Part shown: positions 26,001 through 35,357 of the stretch, in pieces | How positions within the stretch are numbered: position 1 is the stretch's first letter | How the letters are laid out: the number at the start of each line of letters is the position of its first letter | Origin: an uncultured Verrucomicrobiota bacterium | GTDB lineage: Bacteria; Verrucomicrobiota; Verrucomicrobiia; Limisphaerales; UBA9464 | DNA: 59,247 bases | NCBI GenBank assembly: GCA_903842505.1 | Contig: CAIMMI010000243.1 | Location: forward strand, 1-59,247 | Reading direction: 5' to 3' | Made by a program: the position numbers and the translations under genes | The notes under the pieces: generated by a model | Seen by the model: the letters and a program-made list of their open reading frames with translations, nothing else | Databases searched by the model: none | What the model was told of the DNA's origin: nothing

Positions 26001-28505
26001 CTGAAGGGGCCGAAGGCCGAGAAGTACAACGTGGTGCCGGTCTCGGATGCCTACCTGAGCAACTGGGACAACCGGGCGCAGAATCCGCGGGGTGTTGGGT
26101 TCCTGAACTTTGCAGCGAAGCTGGATGTCCCGTTCTTCGAGGACCTCCAGGTGCACGTGCACACGAGTGCCAACCGGGAACAGACGAATGCGCCGTTGTA
26201 CATGATGGGGGGGTGGCCGACGAAGGGCTATCAGGTCGCGGGCAAGGACTTCTTCAACGACAAGACGTTTGATTCCGACAACAAGGGTTTCCCGGGCGAC
26301 GTGAACGTCGTGGAGTACGAGGAAGGAAAGGAATCGCTGGGCGACAAGTACCACGTGCGAGCCATCCGGAACTGGTTGGACATCGTGCAACTGGACGCGC
26401 CGTTGAAGTGGTCGTCCTCGGGGCGGGCGTTCACGGGGTACGAGCAGGTGAAGACCGATCTGGTGGTGATCTCGGCCCATTACGAGCCGAAGTACCTGAG
26501 CGCGATGAACGCGGAGTTGGCCTTCGGGGTCCAGTACGAGGGCGTGCCGCAGATCAACATCGCGAACCTTGCCTTCGATCAGTTGGGAGGTTTGCAGGAC
26601 GCCTTCCAGGACGTGGTGCAGGCGCAGGTGATCGACAAGGGATTCGATGCGTTGAACTCGCTGTTGGTGGCGGGGATCCAGGACGTGATGGACCCGGTGA
26701 TGGATGCGTTGCTGGAGCAACCGATCGATCTCCTCTTCCAGGAACTTTCCAGCAAGTTCGACCCGGGAACGAAGCGGTTCACGATCGATAACACCGAGGT
26801 TCGGGACATCCTGAAGAAGTACTGCGGGACGGCGGGCGGATTGCCGAACAACTTCAGGAGCCTGCTGGAGACGGGATTGCTCGGGGATCTCACGAACCCG
26901 AACGGTCTGGTGGGCCAGATCGACGGCCGGTTGCAGGACGCGGAGTCCGCGCTCCTGCAGATCGAAGGGTTGCTGGCGGAGACCGGGAACGGGAACCGGC
27001 AGTTGGTGACGAAGCTGTTGAAGCAGTTGGTGCAGACGTTGGTTTCGCAGGCGACGGATTCACCGGTGGCGCAGTCGTTGGCCGGCATGGCGGCGGACAT
27101 CGCGGGCGGAGCGATCGATCCCAAGCTGAATGAATTCCTCCAGGCGGCCGACCCGACGCTGGACGAAATCCGGAATGTGATCGCGAGCGTGCGGGGCGTG
27201 TTCACCCAGGTGCGGACGGCGCTGGGTGACGGTCAGGAATTCCTCGTCGAGTTGAAGGCGAAGATGACCGATCTGGTGGCGAGCAACGAGGTGTTGAACG
27301 CCATGACGAGGACCTGTCAGGACATCGATGCGTATCTGTTCCAGTTCGAGGTGGGGGTCGACAATCCGTTCACGCCCGCGAATGCGGCGGCGTTCAAGCA
27401 GTTTGTCCGGCAACGGTTGGGCGACCGGTTGGTGGGTTCCGCAATTCCAGCGGCCTTCACATCGATCCTGAAGCAACGGCTCTACGACCTGGAGTCTGCC
27501 GTGCACGAGGCGGTGGACTCGGTGTTCCAGCAGGTCAACACCATCATCCGGGACACGTTGAGCGACGCGTTGTCGGATATCGACAACTCGATCAACGGGC
27601 TGCTCGGGTCGGTTTCCAGCACGATGGGGGCGGGCCGGATCAACGGGTATGCGCACATCGTGGGTGACTCGCTGAAGGAGTTGCGGTTGGACATCTACGC
27701 GCAGTTCAAGGTGCCCAGCGAGATGGAGTTCAATGCGTACGTCCTGATCCGGGAGTTGGACTCGGAGAGCGAGGAAAACGGCTGCATCGAGAAGGGTGAG
27801 AAGGCGACCGAGGTCCGGATCGGCGCGAAGGACGTGGACCTGAGCTTCATCTCGACGGACCTGACGGCGTCGGTAGAGGCGAAGTTCAGTTTCAAGACGG
27901 TCCCGGGATTCGCGATCATGGGGGTTGGGGCGGGGATCGAACTGACGGGTGAGTTGAGTTTCCAGACGTTCAAGATCACCTACCTGGGGGCCCAGATGGC
28001 GTTTGGTGCCGATGAAAACTACTTCAGCGCGGCGTGTGCGTTGGAGTTCAACAGCTACAAGGCCAAGGGCGGAATCTACTTTGGGAAGACCTGTACGCTG
28101 GATCCGTTCTTCTGGGATCCGGACGTGAAGGAGGTCATCGGCAAACCGCCGTTCACCGGGGTGTATGCTTACGGTGAGGTGTGGATCCCGATCTCCGAAG
28201 CGCTGCTGGGGATTCCGGCGACGTGCCTCTTCGAGATTTCCGCGGGTGTGGGCCTGGGTGCCGGGTACTTCGTTGAGGGCCCGACCTACGTCGGCAAGAT
28301 GCTGCTGGGCTGTTACGGCTCCGTGCTGTGCCTCGCATCGCTGGAAGGCGAGCTGAAGCTCGTGGGCGTCAAGAACGCCGACGGGTTGCAGTTGAAGGGG
28401 GGCGGTCGCCTCGAAGGCTGCCTTGGACCCTGTCCGTTCTGCATCTGCGCCGACGCGCATGTCGACGTGACCTACAAGAACGGGGAATGGGACGTGTCCT
28501 ACTAA
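23094..28505 (+). CDS. giant secreted protein of unknown function (first of three)
   Basis: The 1803-residue protein has a signal peptide (QLAAWLFLLIASVTRLRG, about 15-32). I do not recognise a family. Residues about 35-1160 are beta-rich with few repeats and scattered aromatic strands. Residues about 1165-1510 change to long amphipathic helices (for example LVTKLLKQLVQTLVSQ and RLYDLESAVHEAVDSVFQQV). Residues about 1515-1803 return to glycine-rich alternating strands (FKTVPGFAIMGVGAGIEL, YKAKGGIYFG) and hold a cysteine cluster (GCLGPCPFCICADAH). The C-terminus could be a membrane-inserting or barrel-like region, but this is inference. The frame also opens at TTG 23088. It precedes two further giant exported proteins on the same strand. 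Confidence 0.75.
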   Translation: MHTRLNPMRPVARQLAAWLFLLIASVTRLRGDVIDTITSLTLTNHTGYVLASDSLNALAGYTRDTIDVLSVVKYAPSKPSTNDVWDYTYQFRLLDPLGVAQPLLVGGGTNTVLSESIVVSRTSPVILNPDVARVSRLTPAGRLDPYQDYRVELKLLRRPNGSLIRPGLTGDEATTTGARYFHFPSLVAADSDVNVIPVLESGAWTRTYLLTGGGSKSNLQAQVNFKAYRWDRWNLSAVTNDVTFSFGLELRDAVTDAVIPLADNLVTVVKPVGTYVNSNPMTPWVGNLSHTVELSPLTQLDPINKTYKLTVTIGHFPTPASILPLEGNAIPLANQRLLHLNGRLLFGAIETRYTSIANNPVQGLISAGTMPTTVAVDGQSGFLAGSPGHTYGDGTALSVRVSSDGTARLAAGSVALTGPSPDEEYIQNIRVIRGVVTLDTLGAVADVGVYHPAGFSYAFGTAGKLTLGASFFQNIRLGQDLHPLADPELASFASEVWAVEETKPVWMKMTGIKWLVNLGRFEWTPSGEAVYVRRDEYVRLAASPAASGKIKASNERYYESVDRVLSPKVIVEPNDKGAALMTVEFGFKPGGMLPHFPQGSILAWAAGGVQKVARDEVDPTRSFLPGAAVLGTYARDCQEIDCGTTVGVDNLVLKPVNNEMRFTPDGGLHGIGSLTVPKSVSWGWIAEPSIQKYAHQTDVFDEASFLMSGFFLRGDRATNTSLFLKPGTILFTGFTVSNEILTRVERPKNAGYATGSADYAGMNFRVSTDGGKRAQSVLAGKSTGAYPLTGRSKYYVRPGGVSGIHEAVFGQFPEEFELYGYPVNFDNFGLSFLDTENKESRTQGYLLVKGPSNFRQNFEELKFNCLGALTDAKVPAAEASVAKVLEYWTADFYTRAIQFDRKGSSQCDPGKGVLTLAVDAFAVHVEGTLHGVLGFHPSGNLVTRADCEAPDGPLDLPFDSRLKMPSNFKLKGPKAEKYNVVPVSDAYLSNWDNRAQNPRGVGFLNFAAKLDVPFFEDLQVHVHTSANREQTNAPLYMMGGWPTKGYQVAGKDFFNDKTFDSDNKGFPGDVNVVEYEEGKESLGDKYHVRAIRNWLDIVQLDAPLKWSSSGRAFTGYEQVKTDLVVISAHYEPKYLSAMNAELAFGVQYEGVPQINIANLAFDQLGGLQDAFQDVVQAQVIDKGFDALNSLLVAGIQDVMDPVMDALLEQPIDLLFQELSSKFDPGTKRFTIDNTEVRDILKKYCGTAGGLPNNFRSLLETGLLGDLTNPNGLVGQIDGRLQDAESALLQIEGLLAETGNGNRQLVTKLLKQLVQTLVSQATDSPVAQSLAGMAADIAGGAIDPKLNEFLQAADPTLDEIRNVIASVRGVFTQVRTALGDGQEFLVELKAKMTDLVASNEVLNAMTRTCQDIDAYLFQFEVGVDNPFTPANAAAFKQFVRQRLGDRLVGSAIPAAFTSILKQRLYDLESAVHEAVDSVFQQVNTIIRDTLSDALSDIDNSINGLLGSVSSTMGAGRINGYAHIVGDSLKELRLDIYAQFKVPSEMEFNAYVLIRELDSESEENGCIEKGEKATEVRIGAKDVDLSFISTDLTASVEAKFSFKTVPGFAIMGVGAGIELTGELSFQTFKITYLGAQMAFGADENYFSAACALEFNSYKAKGGIYFGKTCTLDPFFWDPDVKEVIGKPPFTGVYAYGEVWIPISEALLGIPATCLFEISAGVGLGAGYFVEGPTYVGKMLLGCYGSVLCLASLEGELKLVGVKNADGLQLKGGGRLEGCLGPCPFCICADAHVDVTYKNGEWDVSY

Positions 28506-28554
28506 GCCGATGAACCCATCCCGAACCGAAACCATTTTCCGGAGATTTGAACCG

Positions 28555-31500
28555 ATGAAACCACTCTTACTGGCGATCGCCCTGTTGCTTGCGGTTGCGT
28601 CGCCTGCCTTGCGAGTCCAGGGCCAGGTCCTCGAGGACACGGTGTTCACGCTGGGGACAGTTACCCGTGATCAGACGAACCGGAACTGGGCCTACCTTGT
28701 GTTGCAGCCCACGGATTCCGGGTTGTTGGCGGACCGGAAGCTGGCGGTCTATGTGAAGTCGGGGGACACGACCTCGGCGACGCCTTACGAACGGCAGGCG
28801 ATCCTGACGTTGCAGACCGATCCGCTGGCCATCACGGCGTTGCTGCAGCGGGCGGGCAGCATCGGGGAGGACCTCGCGGCGCTCGATGGACGGGTGTCGA
28901 ACCTGTTCGCGGCGCTGATCCCGTCGGGGACGCCGACGTTGGCGGAGCGGTTGAGCGTGGTGATCCGGGGATCCCTGGATAAACCGCAGCACTACCAGAA
29001 GCTCGTCCAGTTGGCGCGGTTTCATCCGGCGGTGGCGATGTGCCTGGGTTTCGGGCATGCGGAGCAGATCGGAAATGGCAAATACACCTTTGAGGTCCGG
29101 GACTTCGACCTGGGGGCGAATGCGGACCGTGGCGTGCTGGGTCGCGTGACGGTGGAGTCGGGGAACCCGATCATCCTGCCGGCGCCGGGGCGTCCGGTGG
29201 AATCGAAGGATCCGTCGGGCAAGGGGCACCTGAATGTGAAATTGCGATGGGCGACTTCGCCGGAGTTGCGGCGGCTATCCCTGCTTTCCTACGGCTTCAA
29301 CGTGTACCGGGTTCCGAAGTTTGTGGCGGATTCGAACCCGGGGTTGTTCCTGGTGGCGGCGCCGAACCGGTTGCAGTTCCTGGCGCAGGTGAAGACCAAT
29401 CCGGCGATCGGACGGGTCACGCAGTTGCCGGTGTTGGCGAGCCGGAATTTCGATGATTCCCCGGCGGCGAATCCGAACTCGGTACTGAATCCCACGAACC
29501 GGGTGGCCTTTGTGGCCGACGACGGCGGGCTCTCGGGCGGCACGTATGTGTTCCAGGATGGGCAACAGTTCTTCTACTACGTGACGGCGCGGGATCTCCT
29601 GGGTCGGGACGGCGTGGTGTCGCAGGGAACGTTGGTGACGATCTGCGACCGGATGCCGCCGGATGCGCCCCGGATTCCGGCGGTGGAGAATCACTATGTG
29701 TTCCAAGGGGGGGCTCCGAAGCAGCACCTCAAGGTCACGTGGAGGCCGGTGCCTTCCACGAACGATGACTCCGGGATCTCGGGCTATTATGTGTACCGGT
29801 GGACGGCGCCGGCGCAGATCCCGCAGAACGCGAACCAGCCATTGCTGAATCGGATCAGTGCGTTGATCCCGCATGTCCCGGGGCAGCCGACGTACACGTT
29901 CATTGATTCCGGGGCAGGTGCTCCCGGTGTGCCGGCGGACGTGAACAAGACCTTCTGGTACACGATCCGTGCGGTGGACCTGTCGAGCTGCGGCGGGAAT
30001 CTCTCGGCGAATTCGGCTCCGGCTTTCGGCGTGTTGCGCGACCGGGAAGGGCCGGCGGCGCCGAACGGCGGAGGGCCGGCGATCCTGTGTTGCGATCCGC
30101 TCCTGGTGGGTGGCAAGGCGTTCGATGTGACGCCGAACGACAAGGTGGATCCGGAAATGGTGGATTTCGACCTCGTCTGCACCCGACGTGACACTGGCAT
30201 CGCGTTTGCCGACTTCTGGTTCTCGTTCAATGGCGGCAGCAGTTCCAACTTCGTCGGCCGCGTGTATTTCGCGGAGACTGCGACCGAGGTGACGCGGCGC
30301 CTGAGCTATCCGCGCCGGCAGTTCGACGGCAACACGCTCTTCGTGGCGTCCGCCCGTTCCGGAGATTTTCAGGGCGATGTTTCGGTGATCGACATCGTGC
30401 GGGTGGGAGGCTTGCCCGAGCGCACCCGGGTTCGGCGGGTGGAGTTCGTGGCGACGACTCGATGCCAGCGCACCCAAGCCGTGGCTGGATCGGTCGGACG
30501 GAAAGGGTGCGATGTGCACCAACCGCAGCCGCCGGCAGCGGTGGGGGACCCGGTGACACCTCCCGAGGACGGAATCATCGTGGTGCTGCCGTTGACGCCG
30601 CAGACCAGGGAGTACCGGCTTTACCGCCGGGTGGATTACGGCCCATTGACGCTGATCAAGCAGGGCCAGACGAACTATGATTCGGTGACGAATGTGGTGG
30701 TGCAGATCCCGGATGAAGACATGCCGGCGAATGCGTCGGTGTTGTGTTACTACGGGCAGCTGTTTGACGAGCACGGCAACGGCAGCCCCATGACGCAACT
30801 CGGAGACTGCATCACGGTGACGCAGCCGACCGCGAAGCCGTTGCTCTCGGCACTGGAGCCGCTTGGCGGTGATGCGGCGCCGCGGATGGTGATCCGTTGG
30901 TTTTGCTCTCCGGCTGGGTTGGAGCGATTCAAGGTGCAGGTTGCGGTCCTGGGTGAGAGTCCTCCCAACTCGATGGGAGCCGTGCTTTCGACGAATCAGG
31001 CATCCGGCATCGGACTTCAGCCGTTGAATCCGTACCTGCCTTTCCCGCTGTGGAAGCTGGTGGACTTCGGCGAGTACGTGACGCCCTTGATCGGGCCGAA
31101 CTTCGGGGATGGGGCGTCCTTCCAGCTGACGGTGCCCGTTGTGCAGGGCAAACGGTATTACGTGAAGGTCACCGGCGTGGTGAAGGCCGGGGGCGCCGGC
31201 AAGACTTCGAACACGGAAACATTCCTGTGGCAGCCACCGCCGGAAGAGGTGGGGCCGAAGGTGCCGTGGCCGCAGCGACCGTTGCCGTCGCTGGCGTTGC
31301 ATCATCCCGGTGTGACTCCGGTGAGGCTGAAGCTGTCGGACTTCGATGGACTGGGAATCAATATCGGGGACCTACGCCGGGCGGATGCGCGCGAGATCAA
31401 GACGGGAGAAGGCGGGACGATCTCGATGTTAGAGGGCGTCGTGAAGCCGGAGTCCTTCATCTACACCAACGGGCAAGGGAACTCGCTGTTCCCGGCGGTG

Positions 31501-31818
31501 CTTTACCGATTCCAGGTCGCCAGCCCGGCGCTGCCCCAGGTCTCGGGTGACCTGGTGCAGGTGTCGCCCCTGATGAAGGACATCGCCGCGGTCACGACCA
31601 ACGTCTCGAACATTGGGGTGTTCACGCGGGTGGACGATCCCTTCATCCGCGTCACCGGGTTGGGCCAGGTTGCCGGCAACAAGGAGCGCAGCCTGGTGCT
31701 GCTCGACACGACCCCGGTGATCCTTGGGGCCAATTACGCCTATCTGCTTGTCCGCTTTGACGACGCGGGTGAGGTCATCAACGTCATTCCGACTACGCTG
31801 GTGGAGGTCACGCCATGA
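28555..31818 (+). CDS. giant secreted protein with fibronectin-III-like segments (second of three)
   Basis: The 1087-residue protein starts with a clear signal peptide (MKPLLLAIALLLAVASPALR); I prefer this ATG over one at 28510 because of it. Several segments have the fibronectin-III feel, for example APRIPAVENHYVFQG...LKVTWRPVPSTNDDSGISGYYVYRW and TFWYTIRAVDLS (about 370-490), and again REYRLYRRVDYG later. No catalytic motif is visible. It lies 49 nt after the first giant gene and its stop overlaps the third gene's start (ATGA), so all three are probably made together. A scaffold, adhesin or matrix role is plausible but unproven. Confidence 0.75.
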   Translation: MKPLLLAIALLLAVASPALRVQGQVLEDTVFTLGTVTRDQTNRNWAYLVLQPTDSGLLADRKLAVYVKSGDTTSATPYERQAILTLQTDPLAITALLQRAGSIGEDLAALDGRVSNLFAALIPSGTPTLAERLSVVIRGSLDKPQHYQKLVQLARFHPAVAMCLGFGHAEQIGNGKYTFEVRDFDLGANADRGVLGRVTVESGNPIILPAPGRPVESKDPSGKGHLNVKLRWATSPELRRLSLLSYGFNVYRVPKFVADSNPGLFLVAAPNRLQFLAQVKTNPAIGRVTQLPVLASRNFDDSPAANPNSVLNPTNRVAFVADDGGLSGGTYVFQDGQQFFYYVTARDLLGRDGVVSQGTLVTICDRMPPDAPRIPAVENHYVFQGGAPKQHLKVTWRPVPSTNDDSGISGYYVYRWTAPAQIPQNANQPLLNRISALIPHVPGQPTYTFIDSGAGAPGVPADVNKTFWYTIRAVDLSSCGGNLSANSAPAFGVLRDREGPAAPNGGGPAILCCDPLLVGGKAFDVTPNDKVDPEMVDFDLVCTRRDTGIAFADFWFSFNGGSSSNFVGRVYFAETATEVTRRLSYPRRQFDGNTLFVASARSGDFQGDVSVIDIVRVGGLPERTRVRRVEFVATTRCQRTQAVAGSVGRKGCDVHQPQPPAAVGDPVTPPEDGIIVVLPLTPQTREYRLYRRVDYGPLTLIKQGQTNYDSVTNVVVQIPDEDMPANASVLCYYGQLFDEHGNGSPMTQLGDCITVTQPTAKPLLSALEPLGGDAAPRMVIRWFCSPAGLERFKVQVAVLGESPPNSMGAVLSTNQASGIGLQPLNPYLPFPLWKLVDFGEYVTPLIGPNFGDGASFQLTVPVVQGKRYYVKVTGVVKAGGAGKTSNTETFLWQPPPEEVGPKVPWPQRPLPSLALHHPGVTPVRLKLSDFDGLGINIGDLRRADAREIKTGEGGTISMLEGVVKPESFIYTNGQGNSLFPAVLYRFQVASPALPQVSGDLVQVSPLMKDIAAVTTNVSNIGVFTRVDDPFIRVTGLGQVAGNKERSLVLLDTTPVILGANYAYLLVRFDDAGEVINVIPTTLVEVTP

Positions 31819-34800
31819 AGCTGAACCGATTGCTGAACTGGATTGCGGTGGCTGCGCTTGGAACCCGGGCGGCAGCCTTCACCTACGAGACCCCGGGTGA
31901 GCTTCACCTCGCAGCGGACCTGGACGGGGACGGCCGCGAGGATGTGGTGATCGTCGACCGTGAAACCGGCGCGTTCCGGGTGGGGTACCAGCTTGCCGCA
32001 GGCGTCCACACGTTTGCAGCGGCGCGAGCCAGCGGCATCGAAGAGGCGAGCACGGCCTCTGCGGGCCGGTTGCTGAATCTGGGTCGTGACGCACTGGTGA
32101 TCGGATCGCCCTGGGGGAACCGGTTGAACCTTCTGGACGCGCCGAACGCGGCGGCAGTGGTGGTTCCGACCTCGGTCTATCCGCCGGGGATTGGACCGGA
32201 GGAGACGCTGGCGATCGACGTGGGTGGAGCTGCCAACACGGGGCACGCGGACCTGGTGACGATCAGTTCGAAGAATGGCGGGACGCCGGGCCTGCGCCGA
32301 ACGGTGCAGCGCTGGGATGGGACAACGGCCTCGACGATCGAGAACCTCGGTCTCGATTCGCTTTTCCAGGGTTTGAATGGTGTCCGGGTGAAGAATGGCG
32401 GGCCAAACCTGCTGGGCGTGCTGGAGCGGACGGGGTTGGACTACACCCTGCGGATCGGGTCGATGGCCTCGGGGACGAACGTGCCGGTGGCCTCGGCGGC
32501 GGGATTCCGTTCGCGGTATGTGTTCGGGAAGTTCGCAGTCGGGCCGCTGCATCACTTCCTGTCGTATGACGGGGGTGGTTCGAACCTGGTGGTTCGGGCG
32601 GTGACGGAGCCGGTCGCCGGGATCTTTGGATTCGGGGCAGCGGCGAATTACAGCCTGGGCCGGAGCATCGGCGAGGTCGTGGTGCTGGAATCGGCGTCGT
32701 CGAACCGGTTGCTGGTGATCTATCGCGGGGGGGCGGAGGCCGGGGTTTATACATTCAACGGGGTTACAGCGCCGGCGTTGGTGCAGACGATCACGGCGCC
32801 TGCCGGGAAGCAGTTGATGGGCGCGCTCCCATTGTCCAACGGCGAGGTGCATTTGCTGACCGGGGCGCCCGGTTCGGGGCGGTCGTCCCAGTTCCTGCAG
32901 TACCGGCAGGATGGGGCGAACTACGTCTTGAAGACGTCGGGTGCGCTTCCCGATCCCAATCCGCTGGGGACTCCGGCGAACGTCTTCCTGTTCACGGAGG
33001 AGCCGTTTGTTTCGGCGACGCCGAACCTGGTGAAGTCGTTGAACGCGGCCGACTGGGTGACGGCGGTGAATCTCGGAGGTGGGAATGTCTCGGCGACGGC
33101 GGAGCGCATGGGCACTCCAGCCCAGGGATTGACCGGGCCTTCGGCTCGTCCACTGGGCACCAAGCCGGCGACCGCAAATTTCGGGTTGGTGAACCAGTTC
33201 GCGTCCTCGATCTCCGTGGCGACGTTCCTGCCGGCGATCGGCGATGAGTCCGGGGATGTCTCGATCTCCCCAGCGCCCGGCCCTCAACTCCGGGCGACGG
33301 TCGTGACGATCACGCCTTCCGTTCCCGCCACGCAGGTGTTGTACCGGACGGGGCCGACCGCGACGTGGGTCGCCTCATTCGGGGCAACCAGCTTCACCTT
33401 GTTCCAGAACACCACGGTCGAGTTCTACAGCAACCCCGCCGGGTTGCCTCATTCGAGGATCCACCGGGCGCGCTATACCTTCCCGGATCCGCCGGCGGAG
33501 CAGGACTCGGATGGCGATGGCGTGCCGGACTTCGTGGAGTTGGCCAATGGCCTGAATCCGAACGGAGGCAACGACAGCGACGGCGACGGGTTCACGGACA
33601 AGAACGAGTTGTTTGCCGGGACGAATCCGAAGTCCACGAACGACGTGCCAGCGATCCGTATCGACGAGCAGACGAGCTTCGATCTGGTGGTGACGCCGCG
33701 CGGTTGGGACGGTGTCGGCAATGCCGAAGTGGCGCTGCGGTTGGATCAGGACATCTCGCTGCGCGATCTGCCGGGAGCGTTGTTGGGACGTCGTCGGACA
33801 GTGCCCCTGATCAGTGCGTTCGGGACTCCCGGTGTTGGGTTCCGCGATGCACCGGCGAATGTGGGTTTGGCGCTCCTGTCGCTTTCAACGGAATCCCACT
33901 TCGAGCTCAACAGCGCCGGGGTGGACCGGAATGTGGGGCGGGAACTGTTGTCCCTGCTGCCGATTCCTGCGGTGGAGCGGGCGGCCTACGTTTACACCCC
34001 TGCGGCCGGGGACCTGCTGGGACAGGCGAATGCCTGGATTGTCGGTGCCAAGGCGGCGCTGGAGAGTTTGACGACACCCCGGGTAGCGACGCGTTTCGGT
34101 GTTTCGGAAACGCTCGGCGCGCTGCTGATGGAGCGGAAGGTGCACCAGATCTTCCTTTCGCGAGGCAAGGCCGGGTTGGGGGAGAGCAATGCCATCACGC
34201 TGTTCCCGCATCGGACCGGTGACATCCTTCGGACCGCCCTGACGGCGGGCGAGGTGGAATCGTTGATGGACTTCGGGCCGGGCGGATTGCCGGCCTGGAA
34301 CCTCACGGCGATGCACCGGCAGGTTTCGAATGCGCTGCCGAACGGGGCGAACCTCCAACTGCGGCGCCTCGCGTCGGACCTCTACCGGATCAGTTCCCTC
34401 AGCAACAACGCGGCTCCCGGGCGGTATCCGTTGCCGGTGGATGCACTGCGGCAGTTCATCGTGACGGGTGTCCTCCACTCGAATTACGTGGCGGCCACGG
34501 TGTTGACCCCCGCTGAACGAGTGGCGGCCAGGGCGGCTTCGGATGCGCTTCTGAACGCGATCGCTCCCCGCCCGGTGACCACGTTGGATGTGGTGGTGAC
34601 TCCTTCGACCTTCGACGGGGACTGCACGGTGGTGGAAACGCTCGTTGGATCCCAGTCGCGCAACCTGTTCACGGCGCCGGGCGTGCCGTTCAAGTTCCCG
34701 GATTCCTTCGAACTTGTGGCTGGGGCGGTGGTGCGCGTCCGGGCGTTCTCGGATCTGGATGAGGCTTGCGCCGGACAAGACCTGCAAGTGATCGAGGCGA

Positions 34801-35261
34801 ACCTGTTGTCCGTGCCGCCAGTGCCGCTGGTGGACGTCGATGGTGACTTGTTGCCGGACGCGTGGGAATGCGTGTTCCTGGCGGGCAATGGCGATCCGTC
34901 GGGCGACCTGGACGGCGATGGCATCAGCAACCTGCAGGAGTACCTCGACGGCACCGACCCGGGTGACAACGTCTACAAGGCCCTGGCCGTGGTGAACCTG
35001 AGTCCTCCGTTCATCGACATCAGCGTTTCGGGCGGCGGACTCCAGAAGGTGGCGTGGACCTTTCCGGCGGCGTATGCGGGCCGGTTTGAATTCGAACTCT
35101 ACGCGGCGTCGGACCTCCTGTCGTGGAGCGATCCGCGTGTGGATGGATTCACGCGAACCGGAATTCCGCCCACCCGTTTGCCGGGGGGAGCATTCGAGAT
35201 CAACCTGCCCGTGAGCGACGAAGGGAATCGGTTCTTCATCCTCGTGCAGCGTTTGAGGTGA
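31815..35261 (+). CDS. giant secreted protein with FG-GAP and TSP3-type calcium repeats (third of three)
   Basis: The 1148-residue protein has a short signal peptide (about 1-20). A VCBS/FG-GAP unit follows (LHLAADLDGDGREDVVIVDR, about 30-50) with likely propeller-type repeats to about 490. A chitobiase-C-terminal-like beta domain (about 480-555) precedes TSP3-type acidic repeats (DSDGDGVPDFVE and DSDGDGFTDKNE, about 558-595). A second acidic calcium motif (DVDGDLLPDAWE...DLDGDGISNLQE) lies at about 1008-1050. The C-terminal 90 residues form the FELYAASDLLSW...RFFILVQ module common at the ends of verrucomicrobial exported proteins. No enzyme motif is seen. It is coupled to the second giant gene by ATGA. 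Confidence 0.8.
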   Translation: MKLNRLLNWIAVAALGTRAAAFTYETPGELHLAADLDGDGREDVVIVDRETGAFRVGYQLAAGVHTFAAARASGIEEASTASAGRLLNLGRDALVIGSPWGNRLNLLDAPNAAAVVVPTSVYPPGIGPEETLAIDVGGAANTGHADLVTISSKNGGTPGLRRTVQRWDGTTASTIENLGLDSLFQGLNGVRVKNGGPNLLGVLERTGLDYTLRIGSMASGTNVPVASAAGFRSRYVFGKFAVGPLHHFLSYDGGGSNLVVRAVTEPVAGIFGFGAAANYSLGRSIGEVVVLESASSNRLLVIYRGGAEAGVYTFNGVTAPALVQTITAPAGKQLMGALPLSNGEVHLLTGAPGSGRSSQFLQYRQDGANYVLKTSGALPDPNPLGTPANVFLFTEEPFVSATPNLVKSLNAADWVTAVNLGGGNVSATAERMGTPAQGLTGPSARPLGTKPATANFGLVNQFASSISVATFLPAIGDESGDVSISPAPGPQLRATVVTITPSVPATQVLYRTGPTATWVASFGATSFTLFQNTTVEFYSNPAGLPHSRIHRARYTFPDPPAEQDSDGDGVPDFVELANGLNPNGGNDSDGDGFTDKNELFAGTNPKSTNDVPAIRIDEQTSFDLVVTPRGWDGVGNAEVALRLDQDISLRDLPGALLGRRRTVPLISAFGTPGVGFRDAPANVGLALLSLSTESHFELNSAGVDRNVGRELLSLLPIPAVERAAYVYTPAAGDLLGQANAWIVGAKAALESLTTPRVATRFGVSETLGALLMERKVHQIFLSRGKAGLGESNAITLFPHRTGDILRTALTAGEVESLMDFGPGGLPAWNLTAMHRQVSNALPNGANLQLRRLASDLYRISSLSNNAAPGRYPLPVDALRQFIVTGVLHSNYVAATVLTPAERVAARAASDALLNAIAPRPVTTLDVVVTPSTFDGDCTVVETLVGSQSRNLFTAPGVPFKFPDSFELVAGAVVRVRAFSDLDEACAGQDLQVIEANLLSVPPVPLVDVDGDLLPDAWECVFLAGNGDPSGDLDGDGISNLQEYLDGTDPGDNVYKALAVVNLSPPFIDISVSGGGLQKVAWTFPAAYAGRFEFELYAASDLLSWSDPRVDGFTRTGIPPTRLPGGAFEINLPVSDEGNRFFILVQRLR

Positions 35262-35283
35262 GGGACTCGGGGGACGGCGCTGA

Positions 35284-35350
35284 GCGGTTCGTGAGGACAC
35301 TCGCCCCACCCCTCCTTTTGGGGACCTTGAAGCTGAAAACCTGGGACTTG
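35284..35350. repeat. dispersed intergenic repeat, copy D
   Basis: GGTTCGTGAGGACACTCG followed by CCCCACC sits at 35286-35310, then CCCCTCCTTTTGGGG and heptad-like CTTGAAGCTGAAAACC to about 35343. It matches the block at 58186-58210 almost exactly and fills the gap between two convergent genes. Confidence 0.8.
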
Positions 35351-35357
35351 CCCCGGC

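Noticed and set aside
22980-26720. Long minus-strand frame of about 1246 codons opposite the first giant gene
   Set aside because: It has no signal peptide or motif and shows shadow composition; the plus-strand frame has a signal peptide and natural composition.
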